Part shown: one piece after another, positions 9,386-18,787 of the stretch
Layout: every line of letters begins with the position of its first letter
Position numbering within the stretch: position 1 is the first letter of the stretch
DNA from: Saccoglossus kowalevskii
Taxonomy: Eukaryota; Hemichordata; Enteropneusta; Harrimaniidae
DNA length: 33,028 bases
NCBI RefSeq assembly: GCF_000003605.2
Contig: NW_003112357.1
Coordinates: forward strand, 1-33,028
Direction of reading: 5' to 3'
Program-made: the position numbers and the translations under genes
Notes under the pieces: model-generated
Told to the model about the DNA's origin: nothing
Database searches by the model: none
Seen by the model: only the letters and a program-made list of their open reading frames with translations

Positions 9386-9458
9386 GGCCGGTTAGCTCAG
9401 TTGGTTAGAGCGCGGTGCTAATAACGCTGAGGTCGTGGGTTCGATCTCCATATCGGCA
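9386..9458 (+). pseudogene. tRNA-Ile(AAU)-like, copy 25 (acceptor deletion allele)
   Basis: It carries the 73-nt ATCGGC-A allele with T61 and matches 7040 in linkers on both sides. Confidence 0.8.
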
Positions 9459-9875
9459 TTGGTAATTTTACGTGTATGTTAAAAACTATTGGGGGCATCC
9501 GAGTGCGCCATCTTGTGGCTACCTTCACTATCACCGTCTGGTGGGTAATAGAATTTGTATTCTGCGAGCACTTCGTTATGCGTCCTTGAATTAGTTAGAA
9601 TATAACTGAGAACTTCATATTATTGGCAAAAGGCTACCCAAAATCCTTCGAAATGCACAGACGTTTGTGCGATTGCATGTCTTTTAAAAACACGATTAAC
9701 GATAGAATTTGTATTCTGTGAGCACTTCGTTATGCGTCCTTGAATTAGTTAGAATATAACTGAGAACTTCATATTATTTTCAAAAGGCTACAAAAAAACC
9801 ATCGAAATGCACAGACGATTGTGCGATTGCATGTCTTTTAAAAACACGATTAACGCAAATACAGTATGCTGATGT

Positions 9876-9949
9876 GGCCGGTTAGCTCAGTTGGTTAGAG
9901 CGCGGTGCTAATAACGCTGAGGTCGTGGGTTCGATCCCCATATCGGCCA
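9876..9949 (+). tRNA. tRNA-Ile(AAU), copy 26, consensus
   Basis: The body is exact consensus. A double linker precedes it and a single linker leads to the next unit. Confidence 0.88.
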
Positions 9950-10212
9950 TTGGTAATTTTATGTGTATGTTAAAAACTATTGGCGGCATCCGAGTGCGCC
10001 ATCTTGTGGCTACCTTCACTATCACCGTCTGGTGGGTAATAGAATTTGTATTCTGCGAGCACTTCGTTATGCGTCCTTGAATTAGTTAGAATATAACTGA
10101 GAACTTCATATTATTTTCAAAAGGCTACAAAAAAATCTTCGAAATGCACAGACGTTTGTGCGAGTGCATGTCTTTTAAAAACACGATTAACGCAAATACA
10201 GTATGCTGATGT

Positions 10213-10285
10213 GGCCGGTTAGCTCAGTTGGTTAGAGCGCGGTGCTAATAACGCTGAGGTCGTGAGTTCGATCTCCATATCGGCA
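10213..10285 (+). pseudogene. tRNA-Ile(AAU)-like, copy 27 (acceptor deletion allele)
   Basis: It carries the 73-nt allele plus G52 to A in the T stem (GTGAGTTCG), adding a B-box lesion. Confidence 0.78.
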
Positions 10286-10702
10286 TTGGTAATTTTACGT
10301 GTATGTTAAAAACTATTGGGGGCATCCGAGTGCGCCATCTTGTGGCTACCTTCACTATCACCGTCTGGTGGGTAATAGAATTTGTATTCTGCGAGCACTT
10401 CGTTATGCGTCCTTGAATTAGTTAGAATATAACTGAGAACTTCATATTATTGGCAAAAGGCTACCCAAAATCCTTCGAAATGCACAGACGTTTGTGCGAT
10501 TGCATGTCTTTTAAAAACACGATTAACGATAGAATTTGTATTCTGTGAGCACTTCGTTATGCGTCCTTGAATTAGTTAGAATATAACTGAGAACTTCATA
10601 TTATTTTCAAAAGGCTACAAAAAAACCATCGAAATGCACAGACGATTGTGCGATTGCATGTCTTTTAAAAACACGATTAGCGCAAATACAGGATGCTGAT
10701 GT

Positions 10703-10776
10703 GGCCGGTTAGCTCAGTTGGTTAGAGCGCGGTGCTAATAATGCTGAGATCGTGGGTTCGATCCCCATATCGGCCA
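10703..10776 (+). tRNA. tRNA-Ile(AAU), copy 28
   Basis: C39 to T leaves a G31-U39 wobble next to the loop, and the variable loop is AGATC. All stems can form and both boxes are intact. Confidence 0.78.
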
Positions 10777-11039
10777 TTGGTAATTTTATGTGTATGTTAA
10801 AAACTATTGGCGGCATCCCAGTGCGCCATCTTGTGGCTACCTTCAATATCACCGTCTGGTGGGTAATAGAATTTGTATTCTGCGAGCACTTCGTTATGCG
10901 TCCTTGAATTAGTTAGAATATAACTGAGAACTTCATATTATTTTCAAAAGGCTACCAAAAAACCATCGGAATGCACAGACGATTGTGCGATTGCATGTCT
11001 TTTAAAAACACGATTAGCGCAAATACAGGATGCTGATGT

Positions 11040-11112
11040 GGCCGGTTAGCTCAGTTGGTTAGAGCGCGGTGCTATAACGCTGAAGTCGTGGGTTCGATCC
11101 CCATATCGGCCA
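11040..11112 (+). pseudogene. tRNA-Ile-like, copy 29 (anticodon loop shortened)
   Basis: One A is missing from the anticodon loop (GCTATAAC), leaving six loop bases and no proper AAU anticodon. G45 is A. Boxes and other stems are normal, so it could be transcribed but not decode Ile. Confidence 0.8.
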
Positions 11113-11370
11113 TTGGTATTTTATGTGTATGTTAAAAACTATTGGCGGCATCCCAGTGCGCCATCTTGTGGCTACCTTCATATCACCGTCTGGAGGGTAA
11201 TAGAATTTGTATTCTGCGAGCACTTCGTTATGCGTCCTTGAATTAGTGAGATTATAACTGAGAACTTCATATTATTGGCAAAAGGCTACAAAAAACCTTC
11301 GAAATGCACAGACGTTTGTGCGATTGCATGTCTTTAAAACACGATTAAAGCAAACACAGTATGCTGATGT

Positions 11371-11444
11371 GGCCGGTTAGCTCAGTTGGTTAGAGCGCGG
11401 TGCTAATAACGCTGAGGTCGTGGGTTCGATCCCCATATCGGCCA
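11371..11444 (+). tRNA. tRNA-Ile(AAU), copy 30, consensus
   Basis: The body is exact consensus. The lead-in has AAAGCAAACACAG, a private variant. Confidence 0.88.
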
Positions 11445-11861
11445 TTGGTAATTTTATGTGTATGTTGAAAACTATTGGCGGCATTTGGGTGCGCCATCTT
11501 GTGGCTACCTTCACTATCACCGTCTGGTGAGTAATAGAATTTGTATTCTGCGAGCACTTCGTTATGCGTCCTTGAATTAGTTAGAATATAACTGAGAACT
11601 TCATATTATTTTCAAAAGGCTACAAAAAAACCTTCGAAATGCACAGACGTTTGTGCGATTGCATGTCTTTTAAAAACACGATTAACGATAGAATTTGTAT
11701 TCTGCGAGCACTTCTTTATGCGTCCTTGAATTAGTTGGAATATAACTGAGAACTTCATGTTATTTTCAAAAGGCTACAAAAAAACCTTCGAAATGCACAG
11801 ACGTTTGTGCGATTGCATGTCTTTTAAAAAAACGATTAACGCAAATACAGTATGCTGATGT

Positions 11862-11935
11862 AGCCGGTTAGCTCAGTTGGTTAGAGCGCGGTGCTAATAA
11901 CGCTGAGGTCGTGGGTTCGATCCACATATCGGTCA
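11862..11935 (+). pseudogene. tRNA-Ile(AAU)-like, copy 31 (A1/A62/T71 allele)
   Basis: G1 is A (A1-C72 mismatch), C62 is A (T stem, B box) and C71 is T (G-U). The allele recurs at 14855, 17161, 21970, 24433 and 26899, each after the linker form TTTAAAAAAACGATT. Confidence 0.75.
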
Positions 11936-12188
11936 TTTGTAATTTTATGTGTATGTTGAAAACTATTGGCGGCATTCGGGTGCGTCATCTTGTGGCTACC
12001 TTCACTATCACCGTCAGAATTTGTATTCTGTGAGCAACTTTATAATGCGTCCTTGAATTAGTTAGAATATAACTGAGAACTTCATATTATTGGCAAAAGG
12101 CTGCACAAAAACCTTCGAAATGGACAGACGTTTGTGCGATTGCATGTCTTTTAAAAACACGATTAACGCAAATACAGTATTCTGATGT

Positions 12189-12262
12189 GGCCGGTTAGCT
12201 CAGTTGGTTAGAGCGAGGTGCTAATAACGCTGAGGTCGTGGGTTCGATCCACATATCGGTCA
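12189..12262 (+). pseudogene. tRNA-Ile(AAU)-like, copy 32
   Basis: C27 is A, C62 is A and C71 is T, giving anticodon-stem and T-stem mismatches. The upstream palindrome is in the GGACAGACG form. Confidence 0.72.
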
Positions 12263-12514
12263 TTGGTAATTTTATGTGTATGTTGAAAACTATTGGCGGC
12301 ATTCGGGTGCGTCATCTTGTGGCTACCTTCACTATCACCGTCAGAATTTGTATTCTGTGAGCACTTTATAATGCGTCCTTGAATTAGTTAGAATATAACT
12401 GAGAACTTCATATTATTGGCAAAAGGCTGCAAAAAAACCTTCGAAATGGACAGACGTTTGTGCGATTGCATGTCTTTTTAAAACACGATTAACGCAACTA
12501 CAGTATGCTAATGT

Positions 12515-12588
12515 GGCCGGTTAGCTCAGTTGGTTAGAGAGCGGTGCTAATAACGCTGAGGTCGTGGGTTCGATCCCCATATCGGCCA
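12515..12588 (+). pseudogene. tRNA-Ile(AAU)-like, copy 33 (A25 allele)
   Basis: C25 is A (GAGAGCGG), breaking the G10-C25 pair of the D stem. The allele is shared with 15180, 17486 and 24758. The rest, including the B box, is consensus. Confidence 0.75.
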
Positions 12589-12850
12589 TTGCTAATTTTA
12601 TGTGTATGTTGAAAACTATTGGCGGCATTTGGTGCGCCATCTTCTGGCTACCTTCACTATAACCGTCTTGTGGGTAATAGAATTTGTATTCTGCGAGCAC
12701 TTCGTTATGCGTCCTTGATTTAGTTAGAATATAACTGAGAACTTCATATTATTTTCAAAAGGCTATAAAAAAACCTTCGAAATGCACAGACGTTTGTGCG
12801 ATTGCATGTCTTTTAAAAACACGATTAACGCAAATACAGTATGCTGATGT

Positions 12851-12890
12851 GGCCGGTTAGCTCAGTTGGTTAGAGCGCGGTGTTAATAAC
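12851..12890 (+). pseudogene. 5' half tRNA-Ile, 40 nt (first half copy)
   Basis: The sequence runs from position 1 to 39 and then jumps at the shared bases AAC into the upstream linker (AACTTCATATTATTGG), skipping the 3' half, terminator and CTCF-like site. Base 32 is T, not C, in this and every other half copy, so all descend from one deletion. The A box is intact and the B box absent. The extra 154-bp module follows. Confidence 0.88.
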
Positions 12891-13152
12891 TTCATATTAT
12901 TGGCAAAAGGCTACAAAAAAACCTTCGAAATGCACAGACGTTTGTGCGATTGCATGTCTTTTAAAAACACGATTAACGATAGAATTTGTATTCTGTGAGC
13001 ACTTCGTTATGCGTCCTTGAATTAGTTAGAATATAACTGAGAACTTCATATTATTTTCAAAAGGCTACAAGAAAACCATCGAAAAGCACAGACGTTTGTG
13101 CGATTGCATATCTTTTAAAAACACGATTAACGCAAATACAGTATGCTGATGT

Positions 13153-13226
13153 AGCCGGTTAGCTCAGTTGGTTAGAGCGCGGTGCTAATAACGCTGAGGT
13201 CGTGGGTTCGATCACCATATCGGCCA
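13153..13226 (+). pseudogene. tRNA-Ile(AAU)-like, copy 35 (A1, A61)
   Basis: A1-C72 and G53-A61 mismatches are present. The downstream linker is the short form that joins GTTGAAAA to TTGAGAGCTACAAAA, so the next tRNA starts 196 bp on. Confidence 0.72.
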
Positions 13227-13348
13227 TTGGTAATTTTATGTGTATGTTGAAAATTGAGAGCTACAAAAAAACCTTCGAAATGCACAGACGTTTGTGCGAT
13301 TGCATATCTTTTAAAAACACGATTAACGCAAATACAGTATGCTGATGT
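13227..13348 (+). repeat. Short linker of the 196-bp unit (representative)
   Basis: After the TTTT run, GTATGTTGAAAA joins TTGAGAGCTACAAAA directly, removing the CTCF-like site and the AATTTGTATTCTG to TATTATTGGC part. The same junction is seen after the tRNAs at 13349, 15664, 21774, 22936 and 26703. No gene is seen in it. Confidence 0.85.
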
Positions 13349-13422
13349 AGCCGGTTAGCTCAGTTGGTTAGAGCGCGGTGCTAATAACGCTGAGGTCGTG
13401 GGTTCGATCCCCATATCGGCCA
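13349..13422 (+). pseudogene. tRNA-Ile(AAU)-like, copy 36 (A1)
   Basis: Its only lesion is G1 to A (A1-C72), which may affect 5' processing. It opens the first 2306-bp higher-order repeat. Confidence 0.68.
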
Positions 13423-13544
13423 TTGGTAATTTTATGTGTATGTTGAAAATTGAGAGCTACAAAAAAACGTTCGAAATGCACAGACGTTTGTGCGATTGCA
13501 TGTCTTTTAAAAAAACGATTAACGCAAATACAGTATGCTGATGT

Positions 13545-13618
13545 AGCCGGTTAGCTCAGTTGGTTAGAGCGCGGTGCTAATAACGCTGAGGTCGTGGGTT
13601 CGATCCACGTATCGATCA
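13545..13618 (+). pseudogene. tRNA-Ile(AAU)-like, copy 37 (heavily altered 3' side)
   Basis: The 3' side reads CACGT-ATCGATC: C62 is A, G70 is A and C71 is T, on top of A1. Acceptor and T stems are both weakened. The same allele occurs at 15860 and 23132. Confidence 0.75.
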
Positions 13619-13871
13619 TTTGTAATTTTATGTGTATGTTGAAAACTATTGGCGGCATTCGGGTGCGTCATCTTGTGGCTACCTTCACTATCACCGCCAG
13701 AATTTGTATTCTGTGAGCAACTTTATAATGCGTCCTTGAATTAGTTAGAATATAACTGAGAACTTCATATTATTGGCAAAAGGCTGCAAAAAAACCTTCG
13801 AAATGGACAGACGTTTGTGCGATTGCATGTCTTTTAAAAACACGATTAACGCAAATACAGTATTCTGATGT

Positions 13872-13954
13872 GGCCGGTTAGCTCAGTTGGTTAGAGCGCG
13901 GTGCTAATAACGCTAATAACGCTGAGGTCGTGGGTTCGATCCCCATATCGGCCA
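13872..13954 (+). pseudogene. tRNA-Ile-like, copy 38 (anticodon loop duplicated)
   Basis: The 9 bases GCTAATAAC are repeated in tandem, so the element is 83 nt and carries the AAT triplet twice. Outside the insert it is consensus. The partner copies at 16187 and 23459 lack the insert, so it arose after the higher-order repeat was duplicated. Confidence 0.85.
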
Positions 13955-14216
13955 TTGCTAATTTTATGTGTATGTTGAAAACTATTGGCGGCATTTGGTG
14001 CGCCATCTTGTGGCTACCTTCACTGTAACCGTCTTGTGGGTAATAGAATTTGTATTCTGCGAGCACTTCGTTATGCGTCCTTGAATTAGTTAGAATATAA
14101 CTGAGAACTTCATATTATTTTCAAAAGGCTATAAAAAAACCTTCGAAATGCACAGACGTTTGTGCGATTGCATGTCTTTTAAAAACACGATTAACGCAAA
14201 TACAGTATGCTGATGT

Positions 14217-14256
14217 AGCCGGTTAGCTCAGTTGGTTAGAGCGCGGTGTTAATAAC
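14217..14256 (+). pseudogene. 5' half tRNA-Ile, 40 nt (A1)
   Basis: It has the half-tRNA junction with G1 changed to A, and is followed by the extra 154-bp module to give a 302-bp unit. Confidence 0.85.
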
Positions 14257-14518
14257 TTCATATTATTGGCAAAAGGCTACAAAAAAACCTTCGAAATGCA
14301 CAGACGTTTGTGCGATTGCATGTCTTTTAAAAACACGATTAACGATAGAATTTGTATTCTGTGAGCACTTCGTTATGCGTCCTTGAATTAGTTAGAATAT
14401 AACTGAGAACTGTATATTATTTTCAAAAGGCTACAAGAAAACCATCGAAAAGCACAGACGTTTGTGCGATTGCATATCTTTTAAAAACACGATTAACGCA
14501 AATACAGTATGCTGATGT

Positions 14519-14591
14519 GGCCGGTTAGCTCAGTTGGTTAGAGCGCGGTGCTAATAACGTTGAGGTCGTGGTTCGATCCCCATATCGGCCA
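14519..14591 (+). pseudogene. tRNA-Ile(AAU)-like, copy 40 (T-stem deletion)
   Basis: One G is lost from the T stem (GTCGTGGTTCG), and C41 to T gives a wobble pair. The allele is shared with 16825 and 24097. Confidence 0.75.
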
Positions 14592-14854
14592 TTGGTAATT
14601 TTATGTGTATGTTGAAAACTATTGGCGGCATTTGGGTGCGCCATCTTGTGGCTACCTTCACTATCACCGTCTGGTGGGTAATATAATTTGTATTCTGCGA
14701 GCACTTCGTTATGCGTCCTTGAATTAGTTAGAATATAACTGAGAACTTCATATTATTTTCAAAAGGCTATAAAAAAACCTTCGAAATGCACAGACGTTTG
14801 TGCGATTGCATGTCTTTTAAAAAAACGATTAACGCAAATACAGTATGCTGATGT

Positions 14855-14928
14855 AGCCGGTTAGCTCAGTTGGTTAGAGCGCGGTGCTAATAACGCTGAG
14901 GTCGTGGGTTCGATCCACATATCGGTCA
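14855..14928 (+). pseudogene. tRNA-Ile(AAU)-like, copy 41 (A1/A62/T71)
   Basis: It has the same triple allele as 11862. The CTCF-like site downstream is the substituted form and the terminator is kept. Confidence 0.75.
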
Positions 14929-15179
14929 TTTGTAATTTTATGTGTATGTTGAAAACTATTGGCGGCATTCGGGTGCGTCATCTTGTGGCTACCTTCACTA
15001 TCACCGTCAAAATTTGTATTCTGTGAGCACTTTATAATGCGTCCTTGAATTAGTTAGAATATAACTGAGAACTTCATATTATTGGCAAAAGGCTGCAAAA
15101 AAACCTTGAAATGGACAGACGTTTGTGCGATTGCATGTCTTTTTAAAACACGATTAACGCAAATACAGTATGCTAATGT

Positions 15180-15253
15180 GGCCGGTTAGCTCAGTTGGTT
15201 AGAGAGCGGTGCTAATAACGCTGAGGTCGTGGGTTCGATCCCCATATCGGCCA
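15180..15253 (+). pseudogene. tRNA-Ile(AAU)-like, copy 42 (A25)
   Basis: It has the G10-A25 mismatch in the D stem; the B box and all other stems are normal. Confidence 0.72.
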
Positions 15254-15515
15254 TTGCTAATTTTATGTGTATGTTGAAAACTATTGGCGGCATTTGGTGC
15301 GCCATCTTGTGGCTACCTTCACTATAACCGTCTTGTGGGTAATAGAATTTGTATTCTGCGAGCACTTCGTTATGCGTCCTTGAATTAGTTAGAATATAAC
15401 TGAGAACTTCATATTATTTTCAAAAGGCTACAAAAAAACCTTCGAAATGCACAGACGTTTGTGCGATTGCATGTCTTTTAAAAACACGATTAACGCAAAT
15501 ACAGTATGCTGATGT

Positions 15516-15555
15516 GGCCGGTTAGCTCAGTTGGTTAGAGCGCGGTGTTAATAAC
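15516..15555 (+). pseudogene. 5' half tRNA-Ile, 40 nt
   Basis: This half copy is followed by linker subtype alpha (CTATAAAAAAACC, perfect palindrome). The next element, at 15664, is full length. Confidence 0.85.
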
Positions 15556-15596
15556 TTCATATTATTGGCAAAAGGCTATAAAAAAACCTTTGAAAT

Positions 15597-15612
15597 GCAC
15601 AAACGTTTGTGC
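15597..15612. repeat. 16-bp perfect palindrome (linker subtype alpha)
   Basis: GCACAAACGTTTGTGC equals its own reverse complement, centred on ACGT. Other alpha linkers carry it too (for example 17903-17918), while the common form GCACAGACGTTTGTGC has one weak position. It resembles a symmetric protein-binding site; no binder is known to me. Confidence 0.8.
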
Positions 15613-15663
15613 GATTGCATGTCTTTTAAAAACACGATTAACGCAAATACAGTATGCTGATGT

Positions 15664-15737
15664 GGCCGGTTAGCTCAGTTGGTTAGAGCGCGGTGCTAAT
15701 AACGCTGAGGTCGTGGGTTCGATCCCCATATCGGCCA
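15664..15737 (+). tRNA. tRNA-Ile(AAU), copy 44, consensus
   Basis: The body is exact consensus with G1, unlike its repeat partners at 13349 and 22936, which have A1. The short 196-bp linker follows. Confidence 0.88.
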
Positions 15738-15859
15738 TTGGTAATTTTATGTGTATGTTGAAAATTGAGAGCTACAAAAAAACGTTCGAAATGCACAGAC
15801 GTTTGTGCGATTGCATGTCTTTTAAAAAAACGATTAACGCAAATACAGTATGCTGATGT

Positions 15860-15933
15860 AGCCGGTTAGCTCAGTTGGTTAGAGCGCGGTGCTAATAACG
15901 CTGAGGTCGTGGGTTCGATCCACGTATCGATCA
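15860..15933 (+). pseudogene. tRNA-Ile(AAU)-like, copy 45 (altered 3' side)
   Basis: It has the A1 plus CACGT-ATCGATC allele, as at 13545. Confidence 0.75.
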
Positions 15934-16186
15934 TTTGTAATTTTATGTGTATGTTGAAAACTATTGGCGGCATTCGGGTGCGTCATCTTGTGGCTACCTT
16001 CACTATCACCGTCAGAATTTGTATTCTGTGAGCAACTTTATAATGCGTCCTTGAATTAGTTAGAATATAACTGAGAACTTCATATTATTGGCAAAAGGCT
16101 GCAAAAAAACCTTCGAAATGGACAGACGTTTGTGCGATTGCATGTCTTTTAAAAACACGATTAACGCAAATACAGTATTCTGATGT

Positions 16187-16260
16187 GGCCGGTTAGCTCA
16201 GTTGGTTAGAGCGCGGTGCTAATAACGCTGAGGTCGTGGGTTCGATCCCCATATCGGCCA
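16187..16260 (+). tRNA. tRNA-Ile(AAU), copy 46, consensus
   Basis: The body is exact consensus. The terminator context is GCTAATTTTATG and the lead-in is ACAGTATTCTGATGT. Confidence 0.88.
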
Positions 16261-16522
16261 TTGCTAATTTTATGTGTATGTTGAAAACTATTGGCGGCAT
16301 TTGGTGCGCCATCTTGTGGCTACCTTCACTGTAACCGTCTTGTGGGTAATAGAATTTGTATTCTGCGAGCACTTCGTTATGCGTCCTTGAATTAGTTAGA
16401 ATATAACTGAGAACTTCATATTATTTTCAAAAGGCTATAAAAAAACCTTCGAAATGCACAGACGTTTGTGCGATTGCATGTCTTTTAAAAACACGATTAA
16501 CGCAAATACAGTATGCTGATGT

Positions 16523-16562
16523 AGCCGGTTAGCTCAGTTGGTTAGAGCGCGGTGTTAATAAC
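16523..16562 (+). pseudogene. 5' half tRNA-Ile, 40 nt (A1)
   Basis: This is the partner of 14217, with the extra 154-bp module after it. Confidence 0.85.
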
Positions 16563-16824
16563 TTCATATTATTGGCAAAAGGCTACAAAAAAACCTTCGA
16601 AATGCACAGACGTTTGTGCGATTGCATGTCTTTTAAAAACACGATTAACGATAGAATTTGTATTCTGTGAGCACTTCGTTATGCGTCCTTGAATTAGTTA
16701 GAATATAACTGAGAACTGTATATTATTTTCAAAAGGCTACAAGAAAACCATCGAAAAGCACAGACGTTTGTGCGATTGCATATCTTTTAAAAACACGATT
16801 AACGCAAATACAGTATGCTGATGT

Positions 16825-16897
16825 GGCCGGTTAGCTCAGTTGGTTAGAGCGCGGTGCTAATAACGTTGAGGTCGTGGTTCGATCCCCATATCGGCCA
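16825..16897 (+). pseudogene. tRNA-Ile(AAU)-like, copy 48 (T-stem deletion)
   Basis: This is the 73-nt allele with one G missing from the T stem, identical in body to 14519. Confidence 0.75.
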
Positions 16898-17160
16898 TTG
16901 GTAATTTTATGTGTATGTTGAAAACTATTGGCGGCATTTGGGTGCGCCATCTTGTGGCTACCTTCACTATCACCGTCTGGTGGGTAATATAATTTGTATT
17001 CTGCGAGCACTTCGTTATGCGTCCTTGAATTAGTTAGAATATAACTGAGAACTTCATATTATTTTCAAAAGGCTATAAAAAAACCTTCGAAATGCACAGA
17101 CGTTTGTGCGATTGCATGTCTTTTAAAAAAACGATTAACGCAAATACAGTATGCTGATGT

Positions 17161-17234
17161 AGCCGGTTAGCTCAGTTGGTTAGAGCGCGGTGCTAATAAC
17201 GCTGAGGTCGTGGGTTCGATCCACATATCGGTCA
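17161..17234 (+). pseudogene. tRNA-Ile(AAU)-like, copy 49 (A1/A62/T71)
   Basis: It has the triple allele, as in the partner at 14855. Confidence 0.75.
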
Positions 17235-17485
17235 TTTGTAATTTTATGTGTATGTTGAAAACTATTGGCGGCATTCGGGTGCGTCATCTTGTGGCTACCT
17301 TCACTATCACCGTCAAAATTTGTATTCTGTGAGCACTTTATAATGCGTCCTTGAATTAGTTAGAATATAACTGAGAACTTCATATTATTGGCAAAAGGCT
17401 GCAAAAAAACCTTGAAATGGACAGACGTTTGTGCGATTGCATGTCTTTTTAAAACACGATTAACGCAAATACAGTATGTTAATGT

Positions 17486-17559
17486 GGCCGGTTAGCTCAG
17501 TTGGTTAGAGAGCGGTGCTAATAACCCTGAGGTCGTGGGTTCGATCCCCATATCGGCCA
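17486..17559 (+). pseudogene. tRNA-Ile(AAU)-like, copy 50 (A25, C40)
   Basis: The A25 allele carries a private G40 to C change in the anticodon stem (AACCCTGAG), a T30-C40 mismatch absent from 15180 and 24758. Confidence 0.75.
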
Positions 17560-17821
17560 TTGCTAATTTTATGTGTATGTTGAAAACTATTGGCGGCATT
17601 TGGTGCGCCATCTTGTGGCTACCTTCACTATAACCGTCTTGTGGGTAATAGAATTTGTATTCTGCGAGCACTTCGTTATGCGTCCTTGAATTAGTTAGAA
17701 TATAACTGAGAACTTCATATTATTTTCAAAAGGCTACAAAAAAACCTTCGAAATGCACAGACGTTTGTGCGATTGCATGTCTTTTAAAAACACGATTAAC
17801 GCAAATACAGTATGCTGATGT

Positions 17822-17861
17822 GGCCGGTTAGCTCAGTTGGTTAGAGCGCGGTGTTAATAAC
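17822..17861 (+). pseudogene. 5' half tRNA-Ile, 40 nt
   Basis: This is the first element of an uninterrupted 148-bp array; an alpha linker follows. Confidence 0.88.
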
Positions 17862-17969
17862 TTCATATTATTGGCAAAAGGCTATAAAAAAACCTTTGAA
17901 ATGCACAAACGTTTGTGCGATTGCATGTCTTTTAAAAACACGATTAACGCAAATACAGTATGCTGATGT

Positions 17970-18009
17970 GGCCGGTTAGCTCAGTTGGTTAGAGCGCGGT
18001 GTTAATAAC
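17970..18009 (+). pseudogene. 5' half tRNA-Ile, 40 nt
   Basis: A beta linker follows, carrying a private CACAGAAGT change in the palindrome and GCATGTGTTTT for GCATGTCTTTT. Confidence 0.85.
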
Positions 18010-18117
18010 TTCATATTATTGGCAAAAGGCTACAAAAAAACCTTCGAAATGCACAGAAGTTTGTGCGATTGCATGTGTTTTAAAAACACGATTAACGCAA
18101 ATACAGTATGCTGATGT

Positions 18118-18157
18118 GGCCGGTTAGCTCAGTTGGTTAGAGCGCGGTGTTAATAAC
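18118..18157 (+). pseudogene. 5' half tRNA-Ile, 40 nt
   Basis: An alpha linker of the AAAAGCTAT subtype follows, with a private AAAAATACC change. Confidence 0.85.
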
Positions 18158-18265
18158 TTCATATTATTGGCAAAAAGCTATAAAAATACCTTTGAAATGC
18201 ACAAACGTTTGTGCGATTGCATGTCTTTTAAAAACACGATTAACGCAAATACAGTATGCTGATGT

Positions 18266-18305
18266 GGCCGGTTAGCTCAGTTGGTTAGAGCGCGGTGTTA
18301 ATAAC
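18266..18305 (+). pseudogene. 5' half tRNA-Ile, 40 nt
   Basis: The linker after it is mixed: alpha CTATAAAA at the start and beta CACAGACG in the palindrome, which suggests an exchange or conversion tract end within the unit. Confidence 0.85.
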
Positions 18306-18413
18306 TTCATATTATTGGCAAAAGGCTATAAAAAAACCTTCGAAATGCACAGACGTTTGTGCGATTGCATGTCTTTTAAAAACACGATTAACGCAAATAC
18401 AGTATGCTGATGT

Positions 18414-18453
18414 GGCCGGTTAGCTCAGTTGGTTAGAGCGCGGTGTTAATAAC
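18414..18453 (+). pseudogene. 5' half tRNA-Ile, 40 nt
   Basis: This is the last of the five-unit run; a beta linker and the extra 154-bp module lead to a full copy. Confidence 0.85.
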
Positions 18454-18715
18454 TTCATATTATTGGCAAAAGGCTACAAAAAAACCTTCGAAATGCACAG
18501 ACGTTTGTGCGATTGCATGTCTTTTAAAAACACGATTAACGATAGAATTTGTATTCTGTGAGCACTTCGTTATGCGTCCTTGAATTAGTTAGAATATAAC
18601 TGAGAACTTCATATTATTTTCAAAAGGCTACAAGAAAACCATCGAAAAGCACAGACGTTTGTGCGATTGCATATCTTTTAAAAACACGATTAACGCAAAT
18701 ACAGTATGCTGATGT

Positions 18716-18787
18716 GGCCGGTTAGCTCAGTTGGTTAGAGCGCGGTGCTAATAACGCTGAGTCGTGGTTCGATCCCCATATCGGCCA
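18716..18787 (+). pseudogene. tRNA-Ile(AAU)-like, copy 56 (two deletions)
   Basis: The element is 72 nt: one base is lost in the variable loop (CTGAGTCG) and one G in the T stem (GTGGTTCG). Confidence 0.78.

Larger units (their letters stand above)
13349..15663 (+). repeat. 2306-bp higher-order repeat, copy 1 (with 9-bp insert)
   Basis: The eight elements in order are: full (196-bp unit), A62/A70/T71 full, full, half, 73-nt full, A1/A62/T71 full, A25 full, half. Copy 2 starts 2315 bp later; the 9-bp surplus is the anticodon duplication at 13872. Order, alleles and linker lengths agree with the copies at 15664 and 22936. Confidence 0.85.
15664..17969 (+). repeat. 2306-bp higher-order repeat, copy 2
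   Basis: It lies directly head-to-tail with copy 1 and is nearly identical to it by eye. All element starts from 16523 onward are offset by exactly 2306 from copy 1. Confidence 0.85.
17822..18561 (+). repeat. 148-bp half-tRNA satellite, five units
   Basis: Half-tRNA starts at 17822, 17970, 18118, 18266 and 18414 are spaced exactly 148 bp. Linkers alternate between alpha (CTATAAAAA, CACAAACG) and beta (CTACAAAAA, CACAGACG) forms, with a mixed form after 18266, so the underlying repeat is a 296-bp dimer. Units hold an A box and AT box but no B box. TTTT in GTCTTTTAAAA is the only nearby stop. Confidence 0.88.

Noticed and set aside
12851-12890. Split tRNA gene (half genes joined in trans)
   Set aside because: No matching 3' half units exist, the junction lies at shared AAC bases, and all halves carry T32, which points to one deletion rather than a trans-splicing design.
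13878-14066. 62-codon open frame on the - strand
   Set aside because: It is the antisense of the tRNA with the 9-bp anticodon duplication; the repeated LLA in the peptide is that duplication.
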